From positions 13,666,404 to 13,730,403 of the forward strand of contig CP034979.1 in the NCBI GenBank assembly GCA_004026145.2: a DNA stretch of 64,000 nucleotides. The letters run 5' to 3'. A model generated the notes under the pieces. That model was not told where the DNA came from, did not search any database, and saw nothing but the letters and a program-made list of their open reading frames with translations. Positions 46,288-57,815 of the stretch are shown here, in pieces. The first letter of the stretch is position 1. Each line of letters opens with the position of its first letter. Position numbers and translations under genes: made by a program. The stretch comes from Takifugu bimaculatus (lineage: Eukaryota > Chordata > Actinopteri > Tetraodontiformes > Tetraodontidae).

Positions 46288-49200
46288 CTGGAAGGGTGGA
46301 AGAAATCATCTTGAGTGGGCGACATAAATCACAGCAGACACTGGCACGTCTCCCGGAGATAATCAAGCCCCAGTTTTGTTTTGCTTTAAAAGATCTAACA
46401 CAAATATAAACAGAAAGAATCTAAATACATGTCAAGAAACGTCTTTACAGAGCAAAGAATGACCCCGAATAAAAGGGAATCTGATGAAAGTGGTTGAACC
46501 GCTCAACTCTGAGGCACTTTAGAATATCGGGTCTAATCCCACAGCCCGCAGAGGTTGGAGTGACATCTGTTCTGCATCTAAAGAACGCGCTCCTCTGCCA
46601 AAGAGCCCCTCGCCATTCTCAGCAAATGCTGACAGACGTGGACATAAATATGATGATGCTTTCATACAGAACAATGTCCAAAACTTTCAAAGTGATGTGA
46701 GGGCCCGGGGACGACACAAACTCTAAACAGGCCTTCAGAATATCTGACGTGTCTCCTGGCCAAACGCAGATGTATCCGTCAGAGGGATGATGGGGAAAGT
46801 CTGACGTTAGGGCGGAACAACTTCACCGTTGCGGAATGTTTCTGTGTGGCCTGACCGGAGGAGCTTAGCTAGCTTTTCTGTTGGTCGGGTGTGAAAGATT
46901 TAACGGCGTTGAGGAATTTACGGCGGTCATCGTGACAGAAAACGGATTTCTGACGCACGCATATTTTGGATTATAATTACAGAATAAGTATCACCATTTA
47001 ACCATATTGTCACGAATCTATCAGCATGAGGGAACTCAGCTGAACACGCTTCAGGTTAACACCACCAAATCACATTGCTAACGCCCTAAATGAGAAACAC
47101 GGCCCTCATATTAGCGCAGATTAGCCTGGACACTCGGCGGGCACTATAATTACCCTGCAGAGACCTGGAGGCAATCTGTGGAACGGCTACGGATGTGCCA
47201 GGAGACAAATGAACCACTTTAGCTAGGAGCTCTGAAGAGCTTTGCATTTCACACTTTAACATATTAGGTTACTCTTTCCTAAAATAAAGCGTGCGCTCGT
47301 GCGTTCATACTGGCCCAGTTCTTATCTTCAAACCGCATTGGGTTTGTCCGATCTTTCATTTTAATGCCAGAAGCTTCACCGGCTCACGTGGACCCCGAGC
47401 CCTGATTATAAAGCTCACGACTGTCTGAGCTGGTTGGATCCACTGATGCTAGACAGGAACCACAGTCCAGATCACTGGGGGCATCGGGCAGGCTGGTTTA
47501 AACCCAGCTGGAGAAGACCTGGCACCGTAATGTGAGACACACCGAGGAGGACCGGCAGCATGCTGCAGGACCTAATGGGCCTCACGGATGTCACCCGCGT
47601 CCTTTAGAAGAATCTAATTAGCAAGTGCGACGGCCAGAGTTGAGCGGAGGGCTGAGAGCTCGGAGCAGCTGCCGTGTCGGTGGGCAGCCGGCAGCGTGTC
47701 AAACAGGACGTCTCTGATTTCAGCTGGAGCAAAACACTGGACGTCCTCCCAAATGTCCCTATCAGGACGTCCAGACGCGCATCGATCACACGGAGACACT
47801 GTGTTTTCATTTCTGACCGAGTAATAATGCACATTACAGCACACACTACAAACCTGAGGGTGTAAATAAGTGTGTGTACACACACACACACACACAGAAA
47901 CACACACGCACACACACACAGAAACACATCATCCTCATAATATATGTGATTTCTTTTATCTGAGTTTAAACTGTTTTGTTGGCTTTAATGTTATTACAGT
48001 GTTTAAGTTGTGAAAATGTTTGAATTACTTTAATAGAATCGATGCGCATGTTGTATATTTCATAATAATAATAAAACACAGTAACATAATTACACAGCTT
48101 GAATCTAAAAACAAATAGAATGAAGAAAAGGAAACTATACTTTAGACACAGGAAAACAAAAGAAATCGACCGAGGGACAGAAAAGGGTGACACACAATCA
48201 CGCAATGCAGAGGGTTTTTTTTGTGCGTGCACACAGCGCATGCAGTCAGGAAGCCATCCCAGTTTAGAACTGGGGAGGTACTGGAGACAAAATGATTGAC
48301 AGGAGCTCAAACGTCAGCAACAGAGGTCGCTCACTTGGTACTGCTCTAATCCTTAGACCACCCGATCACCTTTCCACAAACCAGAACGCAGCTCCTGCTT
48401 CAACAACTTTAATGGAACTTTTGTGTGAGTGGTGCCGATAAATGGACTGTGGGCACCTTCACCTGCTCCACAGGCTAAAGAGCGGCACCTTTGTGTGCTG
48501 CCTTCAGGATAAAGCACATTTACGCTCTCTGGGCCTGCACACGGCAAGTTGCTCGCTCATGGCGAACTCCCAGAGGCAAATGTCAGAGTTCAGTCAGGGT
48601 TGAAAGCTGTTTCTATGCCAACCCCACTCCTACAGCCGGGGCTAATGGAAACCACAGAGTTGTAATGGAGACCGCAGAGCACCGAGAGCGCTGGACGCCA
48701 ACGGAATGCAGAAGTTGTCATTATCATAGCGGTAAACACAGGCTAAATGCTTTCACTGCCCTCCGAGCACTGTGAGCAACACTAGAAGGAAAACTCAAGC
48801 TGTTTGGCTCCCAACGCGACTCCATCTCACTTCCAAATAACCTTCAAGGCCCGTTTCAAATGACAGCGTCCTGGCGAGATCAAGCAAGGGTCGCATTTAA
48901 AATAGTCCACAATGTGTCATGACCTCATCGCTCGTGCGCTCTGTAATCAGGCCGATACTTGTAATCTCCTAATCTCATTTCCATGACCCTTTTTGTGCTG
49001 ACAGCTGTTAAATGACTGAACCCTTGATGGCAATCCTAAACCCATATGACAAAGCGGTCGTCTATGTGTCAGGTCCTATACTCGTAAACACCAAAATACA
49101 CGCACACATCTGAGTGATTTAGCATGAAAGCCTGGTTCTGCTCCACGTCTGTGTGTTTGGTGGGTGTATTCTGATGGTTACCATATGTCTGCGCCGCATG

Positions 49201-50649
49201 TCTGACCAGAGAGAGGGATGGAAGTGGTTGTGGAAGGGGAAAATAAAGCATGTGGGAGAGACTATTCTCAGTTTTGACATGAGCTTCTCTCAACACCCAT
49301 CTGTGTGTCTGGACTGGGGTCGCTGGCCAAACATAACATTTCATCAATCTTATCTCAATGACAGGGAAATGTTATTGGACAAAGGGGGTTTTTTCTCCCT
49401 CTCTCCCTCTAATGTTTCCTCCTGCCTAGATTCACATAGCGGGACAGGCTGACTGAACCCAGTGGGGGGGTGAGAAAGGAAAAGACAAAAGAGCCAGAAG
49501 TCACGGTAGTAGAGAAGCAGGAGAGAAGTCAACCTGCCTTATAAAATCAGTCTGTGTGCTGAGTGTCAGTAAAGTTTGAGCCACAAAAAGGTGGGGAGGG
49601 AAGGAAAAGTAGAGGAACTGTGGTTATACTGCACGGATGACCACAGTGTCGCACCTCTGCTGCGAGAGGCCGCATGAACGGAAAAAGAACGAGAGCGTCG
49701 GGGAGACAAACGGCGTCACCACACAGACACGAGATCCAGCAGAGCACCAGGAACCAAGCAGGCAAAGCAAGCCAGAAGCAACCGGGGGGGCTCTAAAGGG
49801 AGCTGAGGCATCCAGCATTCAGGGTGTGGGAGCTGACTGAAGATCAGGGCCAGAGTTAATGTCAAGCACTGATGATGCGATGGGCTGGCGGTGACAGACA
49901 TGAGGAAGGCGGCTTTTTCAGTTAGTCTGCAATTAACTGAGGGGCAGAAAAATCCAACAGATAATAAGAATTAAGAGAGACATGCTGGAAATGATGCAGC
50001 ATTGAAAGAAAAAAGCTCCATAAAACATGCAGGGGGAAAAAAAACAAGCAAAAGGAAGCAAGAAAAGAAATGCTATCCTGCAACAGCCATTGTGATTGAT
50101 GATACTTGGAGAAGACCACCAATAATAATGTACTTGCAGTTGTTCAAAATTTCCATTTTCTTGTGGGAAAGCTCCATTAGAAGTGGATGGTAGGGGTTTC
50201 ATGACTGTTTTGCTTGTGCGGTTTGTGGCCAGATCATCGCTAAAGGAAGGCCTGCGTTGAGGGGGGGGTGCGTGAAATGGATGTGGCGCTACAGCTGCAG
50301 GGGGGGAGTCATGAAAGCTCTATGTTCCAAACTGAAGCGCAACACAGGATGTTTGATGGAGGACAAAGGAAGAAAAACAGCCACACAGAGAAAGATGGAC
50401 AGAGCAAGATAAGGACACAAGGATGGAGAATGAAGAAGAGGACAGAGAGTGAAAGAGAGACATTACGGGGGGATGGGGGGGTGGACATGTGACCTATCTT
50501 GGCCAAGGTCTCCAGTCACACAGTGTGACTTGGTGTGATTAAAGTTGTACTGTTCCAGAAAAGTTAGGTTAACTAAACCCCAGCATCTAGAATCTTGACA
50601 GGGGTGCACTTGAGTCACACAACCACACCTTGACTGGATTTCAACTTAC
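46288..50649 (-). other. kcnma1 intron, nothing coding seen
   Basis: An intron of about 4.4 kb with an imperfect CA tract at 47878-47923 and otherwise unremarkable AT-rich sequence. A weak tRNA- or SINE-like resemblance near 48240-48400 was not strong enough to call. Confidence 0.5.
47878..47923. repeat. imperfect (CA)n microsatellite
   Basis: CA repeats interrupted by GAAA and GCA variants in a kcnma1 intron. Confidence 0.9.
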
Positions 50650-50741
50650 TTTCTGCCTCTTGTCGAGTTATAACTCCCTCCGTATTTCTTCCGATTAAGG
50701 ATGAGAGCAGCAATTTCTGGCACGTAGCGAGCAAACATGGC
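50650..50741 (-). CDS. kcnma1: kcnma1 alternative S6/RCK1-linker exon, variant b
   Basis: The exon reads AMFARYVPEIAALILNRKKY and GGSYNSTRGR plus AA, with acceptor atgcatgtag and donor AA followed by gtaagt. It is 92 nt, the same length and phase as the exon at 50834-50925, from which it clearly arose by duplication. It encodes the end of S6 and the linker to RCK1. It keeps Glu321 (PEI) but replaces Glu324 with Ala (IAAL), so half of the inner charge ring that raises BK conductance is lost. I recall a similar AALILNRKKYGG exon in other vertebrate Slo1 genes. Confidence 0.93.
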
Positions 50742-50833
50742 CTACATGCATGGAACAGAAAAAAAAGAAAAAAGGCATGCAGAGAGGGTTCTACCACACA
50801 CAGAAAAACAGCAGAACCATCTGGAATACTTAC

Positions 50834-50925
50834 TTTCTCCCATTAACCGCACTATAGGAACCACCATATTTCTTGCGGTTTCCTATTAACTCTATGATTT
50901 CAGGGACGTAGCTGGCAAACATGGC
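50834..50925 (-). CDS. kcnma1: kcnma1 S6/RCK1-linker exon, variant a (canonical)
   Basis: The exon reads AMFASYVPEIIELIGNRKKY and GGSYSAVNGR plus AA, with acceptor ctccttag and donor AA followed by gtaagt. It is the usual mammalian sequence (GSYSAVSGRK), containing the end of S6, the Glu321/Glu324 charge ring and the basic RKK of the gating-ring linker. At 92 nt, including both this exon and variant b, or neither, would shift the frame, so the pair must be used one at a time. Confidence 0.96.
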
Positions 50926-52299
50926 CTAAGGAGAAGATAGAAGACAGGAGAAGAGACTAAAAAAGAGACTAATACGCCGCTTAGTGGATGCCTGGGGAAA
51001 ATGGTGCACAAATCCAGATTTCTGAGGAGAGAAAAATATTACTTTCACTCCCTCATTGTCCGAGGAGTCTTCAAAAAAAATGATTTTGGGAGGGGGAAAA
51101 AAGCCCCATTTTTTGAAGTGAAGAGCTTTTGTTTGATATGTGGGCGATAATTTTGCCACAGCAGATGAAGAATCTGGCTGTGAGAGCACCAAACATCTCT
51201 CTGGAGAGGAGACTTAAGAGACCTATGTGCCATGTTTTGTCCAACAAACACAGATGATCGGACAGGTCGATTTGAACAGGCCGGCCTGATGCCCCACAGC
51301 TGCAAAAAGCATTAAGACTCATTGGTTGGGCGGGAGGAAATGAGCTGAATGCATTTTGCAAAGTTTCAGCGGGCTATCTGAGCGTTCCCCTCTCCGGGTT
51401 TCCAGCTGCAGCGAGAAATCCGCACTTAAATCACGCTTGGAAAACGTAGCCACACACGGCTCCGGCAGGCCTGATGTGAGATGACGTGTGTTTAATACGA
51501 TCCCTGGCGCTGGAATATCTGCAGCCTGGACTCATTATTCAGCCGCTGCCGCTGATAGGAAGCAGGCTGGAGCGCGAGCCCAAAGTCTTCCAGGGCTCTC
51601 AACACTGACAAAAACAACCCATCACCATGGCCACATACTGTACACATGCACGCAGCTGCGGGCCATCAGCGCACGGCCGAGGCCTTTTCAGATACGGAAC
51701 AAAGCAACTGCGATGTGGCCGCTTCCCCCGTCCCGTCCCGTCCCGTCCCGTCCCGTCCCGCCATCTCTGGCGTGCGCTCGCAGGTGTGTGCACCCGTGAC
51801 ACGCTCTCTGTCGCGGAGATCGGAGGTGGCGAGCGGGAGTTAGCGGGAGGCTGCTATTGCTATGGTAACAGTCAGGCCGGCCTAAACCTCATCTCCCTGC
51901 CCCTGTGTTTGTTGGAATTGTGGGAAGAGACACGAGAGGAGGGGTGTCCTGAAACCGCAACTGATTTAAGAGAACAGTAATAACATTATCAGACAAGAGC
52001 TTAAACTCTAATCAAATACAGGGAAGAAACAGGAGGACAGGAGACGGAGGAGCACGTAGTACTGTAGCTACAGCGGACAAAATACAGTGGGCTGACGTAC
52101 AGGTACACTGTAAATAGCATGTGTGTTTACAGTCAACATCCAACTGTGTTTAAAAAGAATATGCAATTACTAAAATACGTTAACAAAAGCACTTTCTCTT
52201 TCTGTTATATTATCCAACATTTAAACAATCTACAGATGGGGGCAGGCAGGAGACAGGAGGGGATCAAGGGAGTAAAGGAGAAGGAAAAACTCAATTTAC
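50926..52299 (-). other. kcnma1 intron, CpG-rich patch with a CCCGT repeat
   Basis: This intron has a CpG-rich stretch at about 51490-51860 that includes (CCCGT)n at 51727-51760. No exon was recognised. Confidence 0.5.
51727..51760. repeat. (CCCGT)n pentanucleotide repeat
   Basis: About six tandem CCCGT units. Confidence 0.93.
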
Positions 52300-52470
52300 C
52301 AAACCACCAAGGATGAAGAAGACCATAAACAGGCGTCCCAGGGTGGTTTTTGCATAGACGTCCCCGTAGCCTACTGTAGACATGGTAACCATCAGTAAAT
52401 AGACACATTCCCAATAGGAAAGTGACTGGGAATTCTGGAAGTTTTCCCAAGGATCCCCTGAGTTTTCCAC
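52300..52470 (-). CDS. kcnma1: kcnma1 exon: pore loop, selectivity filter and S6
   Basis: This 171-nt, 57-codon exon, phase 0 at both ends, reads VENSGDPWENFQNSQSLSYW, ECVYLLMVTMSTVGYGDVYA and KTTLGRLFMVFFILGGL. TVGYGDV is the potassium selectivity filter; the Asp after GYG and the following segment are typical of BK. The FMVFFILGGL segment is the first part of S6. Mammals have QNNQALTYWECVY here; SQSLSYW is a mild change in the outer turret. Confidence 0.97.
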
Positions 52471-52864
52471 CTAAAACAGGGTCGGAAAGATACAGTTAGA
52501 TGTCACTTTAACCAACAGTTTGCAAACAATCAAGTAAGGTTCAGCAAGAGGAGCCTTTTTTGAGCTTATGTCGCCCCCTAGTGGTCAAATAGCCAAGTTA
52601 CGCCAACGACTATATTGACAATTAAATACATGATAAAGTGCAACAAACAGTGACATGATAATCTGCAGCCACGCACATAACCCCTCCATCTTTAGCCTCC
52701 TCTAACCTTTAGGGGCATATTTCCAAACCTTTTCAGCGGTCTAAAATTGAGATTATGATTTCAGGATGGTAGGACGGGGAGGTCTGTTTCATCAAAACCA
52801 TGGCGTGTTCCAGCCAGTCATCTTCATTAGCTGCTCATTACCAGTGAGGCACCTGTCCACTTAC
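52471..52864 (-). other. kcnma1 intron, nothing else seen
   Basis: A short intron of about 0.4 kb between the S5 and pore exons, with no additional feature. Confidence 0.5.
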
Positions 52865-52940
52865 CAGATGTATGAAACCAGCAGCTGTGAGCCATGTGCT
52901 GATGAAGATAGAACACAGGTTCACCAGCTTGATGGAATTG
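52865..52940 (-). CDS. kcnma1: kcnma1 exon: S5
   Basis: A 76-nt exon reading (S)[19 protein letters not shown] and AGFIHL, the S4-S5 linker and S5 helix. Mammals have [25 protein letters not shown], so one Leu is Cys here. The donor is ctg followed by gtaagt. Confidence 0.95.
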
Positions 52941-53090
52941 CTGAGTAGAAGATGAAAAAAAAGCATGTGAATTATCTGATTCTCTGGGAACTGATGTGAC
53001 GCTCAATAAAAAGGGACAACAGCTAGTTGATATTAACAAAGATATGTTGGGTTAGTTAAAGAGCAGAAGAGTTCCAGACAGGAAGCTTTA

Positions 53091-53189
<99 letters not shown>

Positions 53190-53417
53190 TTAACAGAGAT
53201 CCATCACTTCAGACATGTTTCTGCTCCAGCCTGCAACACGATGCAGCCCTAAGTGAAGCAGCTGTGGGAAACATTAAATGGCCTCCATTAGTTCCATATG
53301 GATCTGAGCCCAGCTCTCATTGGGATTACACTGTGGGACAATGGGACACCTGCCTCTTTGTCCCTTTACGTAACCTGACTTATCCCTCAGAACTAGTGTT
53401 GGCCAGAGAACATGTAC

Positions 53418-53446
53418 GTGTGTGTGTGTGGGTGTGTGTGTGTGTG
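53418..53446. repeat. (TG)n microsatellite
   Basis: A short TG tract with one GG interruption. Confidence 0.9.
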
Positions 53447-53668
53447 ACAAAAAGGCTCTTTGAAATCTTCACCACCAAATTATAACGAACAAAAAGGAGG
53501 GCAAATGCTTGACATCATCGACGCGCGCAGTTTTAGCTGGTGCACGTATATTTGCACGCTGATAATGAGGCTCTTACCCCAGTTAAAGAGGACGCGTAAA
53601 GCGGAGCGGACAGGACGGGGCCCTGTCCGTTTGTCCCTGTCCTCCTGTCTGTGGTGACCCTGTCTCAC

Positions 53669-53788
53669 CCTGTACCCGTTCTGAAACAGGTCCCCGCAGG
53701 ACTTCTTCCGTCTCCGCGTCTCCGGGAGCGGCTCCACGTTGGCGTCGCTGTGCGTGCGTCGATACACCAGCAGCTTCGGCGGAATCAT
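53669..53788 (-). other. candidate first exon of an unrecognised nested transcript
   Basis: A CpG-rich segment opens with ATG in a fair context (GCGAGGATGA) and reads MIPPKLLVYRRTHSDANVEP, LPETRRRKKSCGDLFQNGYR, then a good donor (AGG followed by gtgaga), 40 codons in all. The composition contrasts with the AT-rich intron around it. I do not recognise the protein. Because the donor is phase 0, it cannot join in frame to the next kcnma1 exon (S4), though it could join to the pore exon. It could be an alternative promoter, a nested gene or chance. Confidence 0.25.
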
Positions 53789-56700
53789 CCTCGCAAAAAA
53801 CGCGCTTCCTTCCTTCGATAGAAGCTGAAACTATTCGGAGCTTGTTTTTGTTCAAGCACCTCTGGAAAATGGACGGGTATTCCGAGTCAGAGAGAAAAAA
53901 GCCAAAAGTTCCGCACACGCACAAGGCTATTGTTCCTTTAATCGGCTTTCAGGACTGAGATTGGAGCCAAGCGCCACTCTAATATAGGTGGGATTTTGGT
54001 TTTCATTTTGGGGATGTAATCCTGGCGACCTGACGAGATTTACCTCTGCGTCACGATCGAACCTCGTTTGGTCTCCATCGACACAGCGACTGTCTGGAAG
54101 TCTGAGGCTGTCGGGGATTATCAGACATGGAGCAAAAATGAAAACAATACAGGACGGAATCAATAATCCCCACTACAGAACAGGTATCCTGTTTTCGGGG
54201 GGGGGGGGGTAGCATCCGGACTGGGATCACCTCAGACCGAATCTCATTTCCTTCAGGTGGATTTGTTTTCAGTGCACACAGAGAAGCATCGATATTTGAT
54301 ATGGAACCAATAAAAAGAGATTCCGTTTTATTCATTTTAGTCATTGAATATTATCTGTGCAGGGCAAAAAGCTTATTTTCTACAGATAGACACCAAGGTC
54401 CAACACCCCATAATCATAATAAGCTGTTGCATGTGCACACGTGCGCATCGTCACGTGAGAAGCCACGCTCACATGTGCACATGTCTGAGGGGGAAAAAAG
54501 CTGAATGAAACTCTGCTTCCTGGAAATCACGTGTTTGTGTTTGAGGAAAATCTCTGTCCCGCTCCAGCCAAAGCCTCATCTGGCCAGATGCTCATTCAAA
54601 AGGGTTTTTCCTGCTCAGTGCCCACTCTCGCTTCATTCAGGGTTTTGGAGCCGGGGCACGGCCTCCCGCTCACGTGTTCTGGCAGAGCCACCCACTGAGA
54701 CCTTTCATCAATCAGCAGACGGGGATGGTTCATCCCGGATAATACGAGCAGCCCAGCCGGCAGGATTAGATTATACAGTCCAGGCAGCACTAAAGCAAAC
54801 ATATATACACTATATACACACATTCCTACTGAAGACTACACTGGTTATCAAACATCTGTAGTGTATAGTGCATGATGTGCTGCGTTTAATATTGGCACAT
54901 GTAAATATAAAATAAAAATGATTCATAAGGACCCTGGCTGCAGCAAAGAGGATTAAACTACAAATTCGTTTTCCTTGTCTGAACGTACAGAGTCATCCTG
55001 CCAGGGGCCAAATGCACATGCACTCATGCCCATGTCAGGTACTGTAAGCTTCTTTCGGCAGGAAAACACAGGCGATCAGAAACAGTGCGGTCAGTCGCCG
55101 CTAGGCGGCGGTAGCAGGTAAGACGCAACTGAAGGCGTCTCAAACCAGCGGAAACTAAGCAACAAACTCAAAAAGCAGAGCTTTAGCACTGCTATTTACT
55201 TTAAAATTTAACTTGAATGTTTTGAGCAAGTCCATAAATTTCAGACTACTTTGTTTGTTTTCGCTCTCTAGTTATTAAAGATAAAGTTAACTGAGAAATT
55301 AAACTGATGCTCAGGTGAAAAAGAAAATAAAAACATCTTTCACATGAATCCTGAAACATTGAGACTCTCCTGGGGACAATGCTCAATTCAAGGCAGCTAA
55401 TGGAGATTAATTCCAGTTTCCAAGGAAGACCTCTGCTGAATTCTGCATCGGCCACGCAGACTTTTCCTCTTCTTAATCAATGTCCAATTAGCAGAGGCAG
55501 AGCAACTGTAACCCAAATTGCACCTTCCACCTTTGTGGGTGTGGAGCGGATGAGCGCACCAGTGCGCCGCGCGGGGCAGAACCCTTATTAGAGGTCTCTT
55601 TATACTCTAAGAACCCCTTCATTGGGTTGAGAAGAGTCTCATAAAGGAGTGGAATAGAAATAATTATGATATATCACAGTGGCTGTGGTGCGTTCACCCC
55701 TGAGTGACTGATGAGGAGGGCTGAACTCATCTGGAGGGAAGGAGAATAAAACATCCTTAAAACCACCCTGGCTCTGGCTTATGAAGCCTGTTAAGAGGCA
55801 ATACACACCACACTAAATGAAAGTGGCAGCAATTATGGATCGGCCCGACGATTAGTAGAGAAACAATTACATCCCAGTGCATGAAAACGCAGATGGGCGG
55901 TTGACAACATTGCAGCTATTTCGTTTAAGAGTGTGGAAACACATATATTCTAGAAAATAACTCCATTTACTTTCCTTTTGCAAGTTATTTTACTACAGTA
56001 AATGGCAGCAAAGGTCCTTCCTTCATCCTCAGAGCCTGAATATTAATAGTTTCAGCACCCCATTAACTTCTTACCAGTTACACTGGATGGTTAGCTTACA
56101 ACATATCTTGTTGCAGATCTACACGCTGTTAATTTTATAACTGGGGCTTTTCAGCATCGGTGCCACCAGCAGTAAACACTGCGTATGCTAGTGCCGTTCT
56201 ACTCATCCCAAATTCAACATCCTCCAGAGCCAAACAGACTGAAGCCTTTCTGTCTTTAGAAGCAATATTAATAAACGTGTATTAATAGCTCTGGAATCTA
56301 GGACATCTCAAAACAATAGACTCCTCTGCTGACTCAAGGCAGCAGCTTAAACCACAGTCGGACATAAAAATGCACCTTTGCTTTGTACGCGGAGCCCAAA
56401 CGTGGGCTGTTTAATGATCACAGGTAATTTATTCACTGCAGAATGTCAGGCGTCAGCCAGAGCGCCGTTTCCCAGGCTTTCATCATCCCCATTGAGACGC
56501 TTAACAGATAAGAGGACACCAGGACGCCTCACATCAGCAGAAATGCTTCAGTGATTTACGGTTCTGCACGAACATACCAAGCCGCTGGGTTCTGAAATAC
56601 GTGGGAAAACAGTTGCAGGAACATTTGTGCGTAGCTTAGAGATGATTAGGGACACTCCAATAAAGTGAAATTAAATGAAGAGTGCGTAAATATCACTGTT

Positions 56701-56824
56701 GTTGGACATACATGTGATGAAGAGCCACCTTTTGGACTGCAGTGCAATGTTAGGTCACGACACTGGAAGCACACACGGATCGTTACATAATTCTGGTTAG
56801 GGTGTATTCCAATCTGCTCATTCA

Positions 56825-57027
56825 AGAGTGTGTGTGTCTGTGTGTGTGTGTGTCTGTGTGTGTGCCAGAATATACCTTGCACTTGCAGAGTCAGGGTTTG
56901 GCATTTGGTCAGGATAGTTAATATAAATTATGTCTATGAGGGTCCTCATACTGATAGAAATGCAACAAAACTGGGTAGGACTGTGTCTGCACACACACAC
57001 ACACACACACACCCACACACACACACT
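56825..57027. repeat. paired TG and CA microsatellites
   Basis: An imperfect TG tract (56825-56866) and a CA tract (56991-57027) lie about 125 bp apart in opposite sense, again able to base-pair. Confidence 0.85.
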
Positions 57028-57236
57028 CTTCCATTTGCACTCTGCTGTATCCCTGTTCCCTGATACATCAGAAGATTCCAGACCTGTCACTTTCAATGAT
57101 GAAACAAAGTTCAGCCCAGAGCAAGAGAGCCCAGAGGCACACTCACAGTACCACGGAGACAGAATGTGGACTGGGAGAGACGGGAGTGATAAAAATAGGG
57201 GGGATGTGACGATATAGGTCAAAGAGAGAAATTCTA

Positions 57237-57431
<195 letters not shown>

Positions 57432-57721
57432 CTAGCAAGAGAAAAGAAGACTTTTACAGTGATGCAAACATTGGCAACAAATCCCCTCATCGCCCCAGTT
57501 CATCTGCGATTCTTCTCATTTGACTCCTCGGACAAATGGCTAAAGCTCTGGCACACTTGCTGAGTCATGCAAACGGCTGGTGTGGTAAGAAGCTTACAAG
57601 TTTATGTATTCTTTCATGCCGGATGTCGGGTTTCTGCTCCGCCATCACATCGCTATTCGCAGGCTAAGGTGAAATCTGCCAGTGTTTTCAGGTACGGTGA
57701 GCGAGGGTGCGGCTAACTTAC

Positions 57722-57815
57722 TCGCAGGCCAAAGTAAAGAAGGAAGAAGACGTTGAAGGCCATGTCGATCTGTAGTGTAAAGTCTTTGTAGAAGTTCTGG
57801 CAGGATTCTATGGGA
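57722..57815 (-). CDS. kcnma1: kcnma1 exon: S1-S2 loop and S2 (first exon in the window)
   Basis: A 94-nt exon reading (S)PIESCQNFYKDFTLQIDMA and FNVFFLLYFGLR. It encodes the extracellular S1-S2 loop with its conserved Cys and most of S2. It begins with the last base of a split codon, so at least one more coding exon lies upstream, to the right of the window. The acceptor is tctttttctctccag and the donor is cga followed by gtaagt. Confidence 0.95.

Noticed and set aside
48240..48400. Possible SINE (minus strand GGTGGTCTAAGG-like block, and TCAGGAAGCCATCCCAG)
   Set aside because: There is only faint similarity to a tRNA-Leu D-arm and to a fish LINE/SINE tail. No B-box was found in the expected place, so it was left uncalled.
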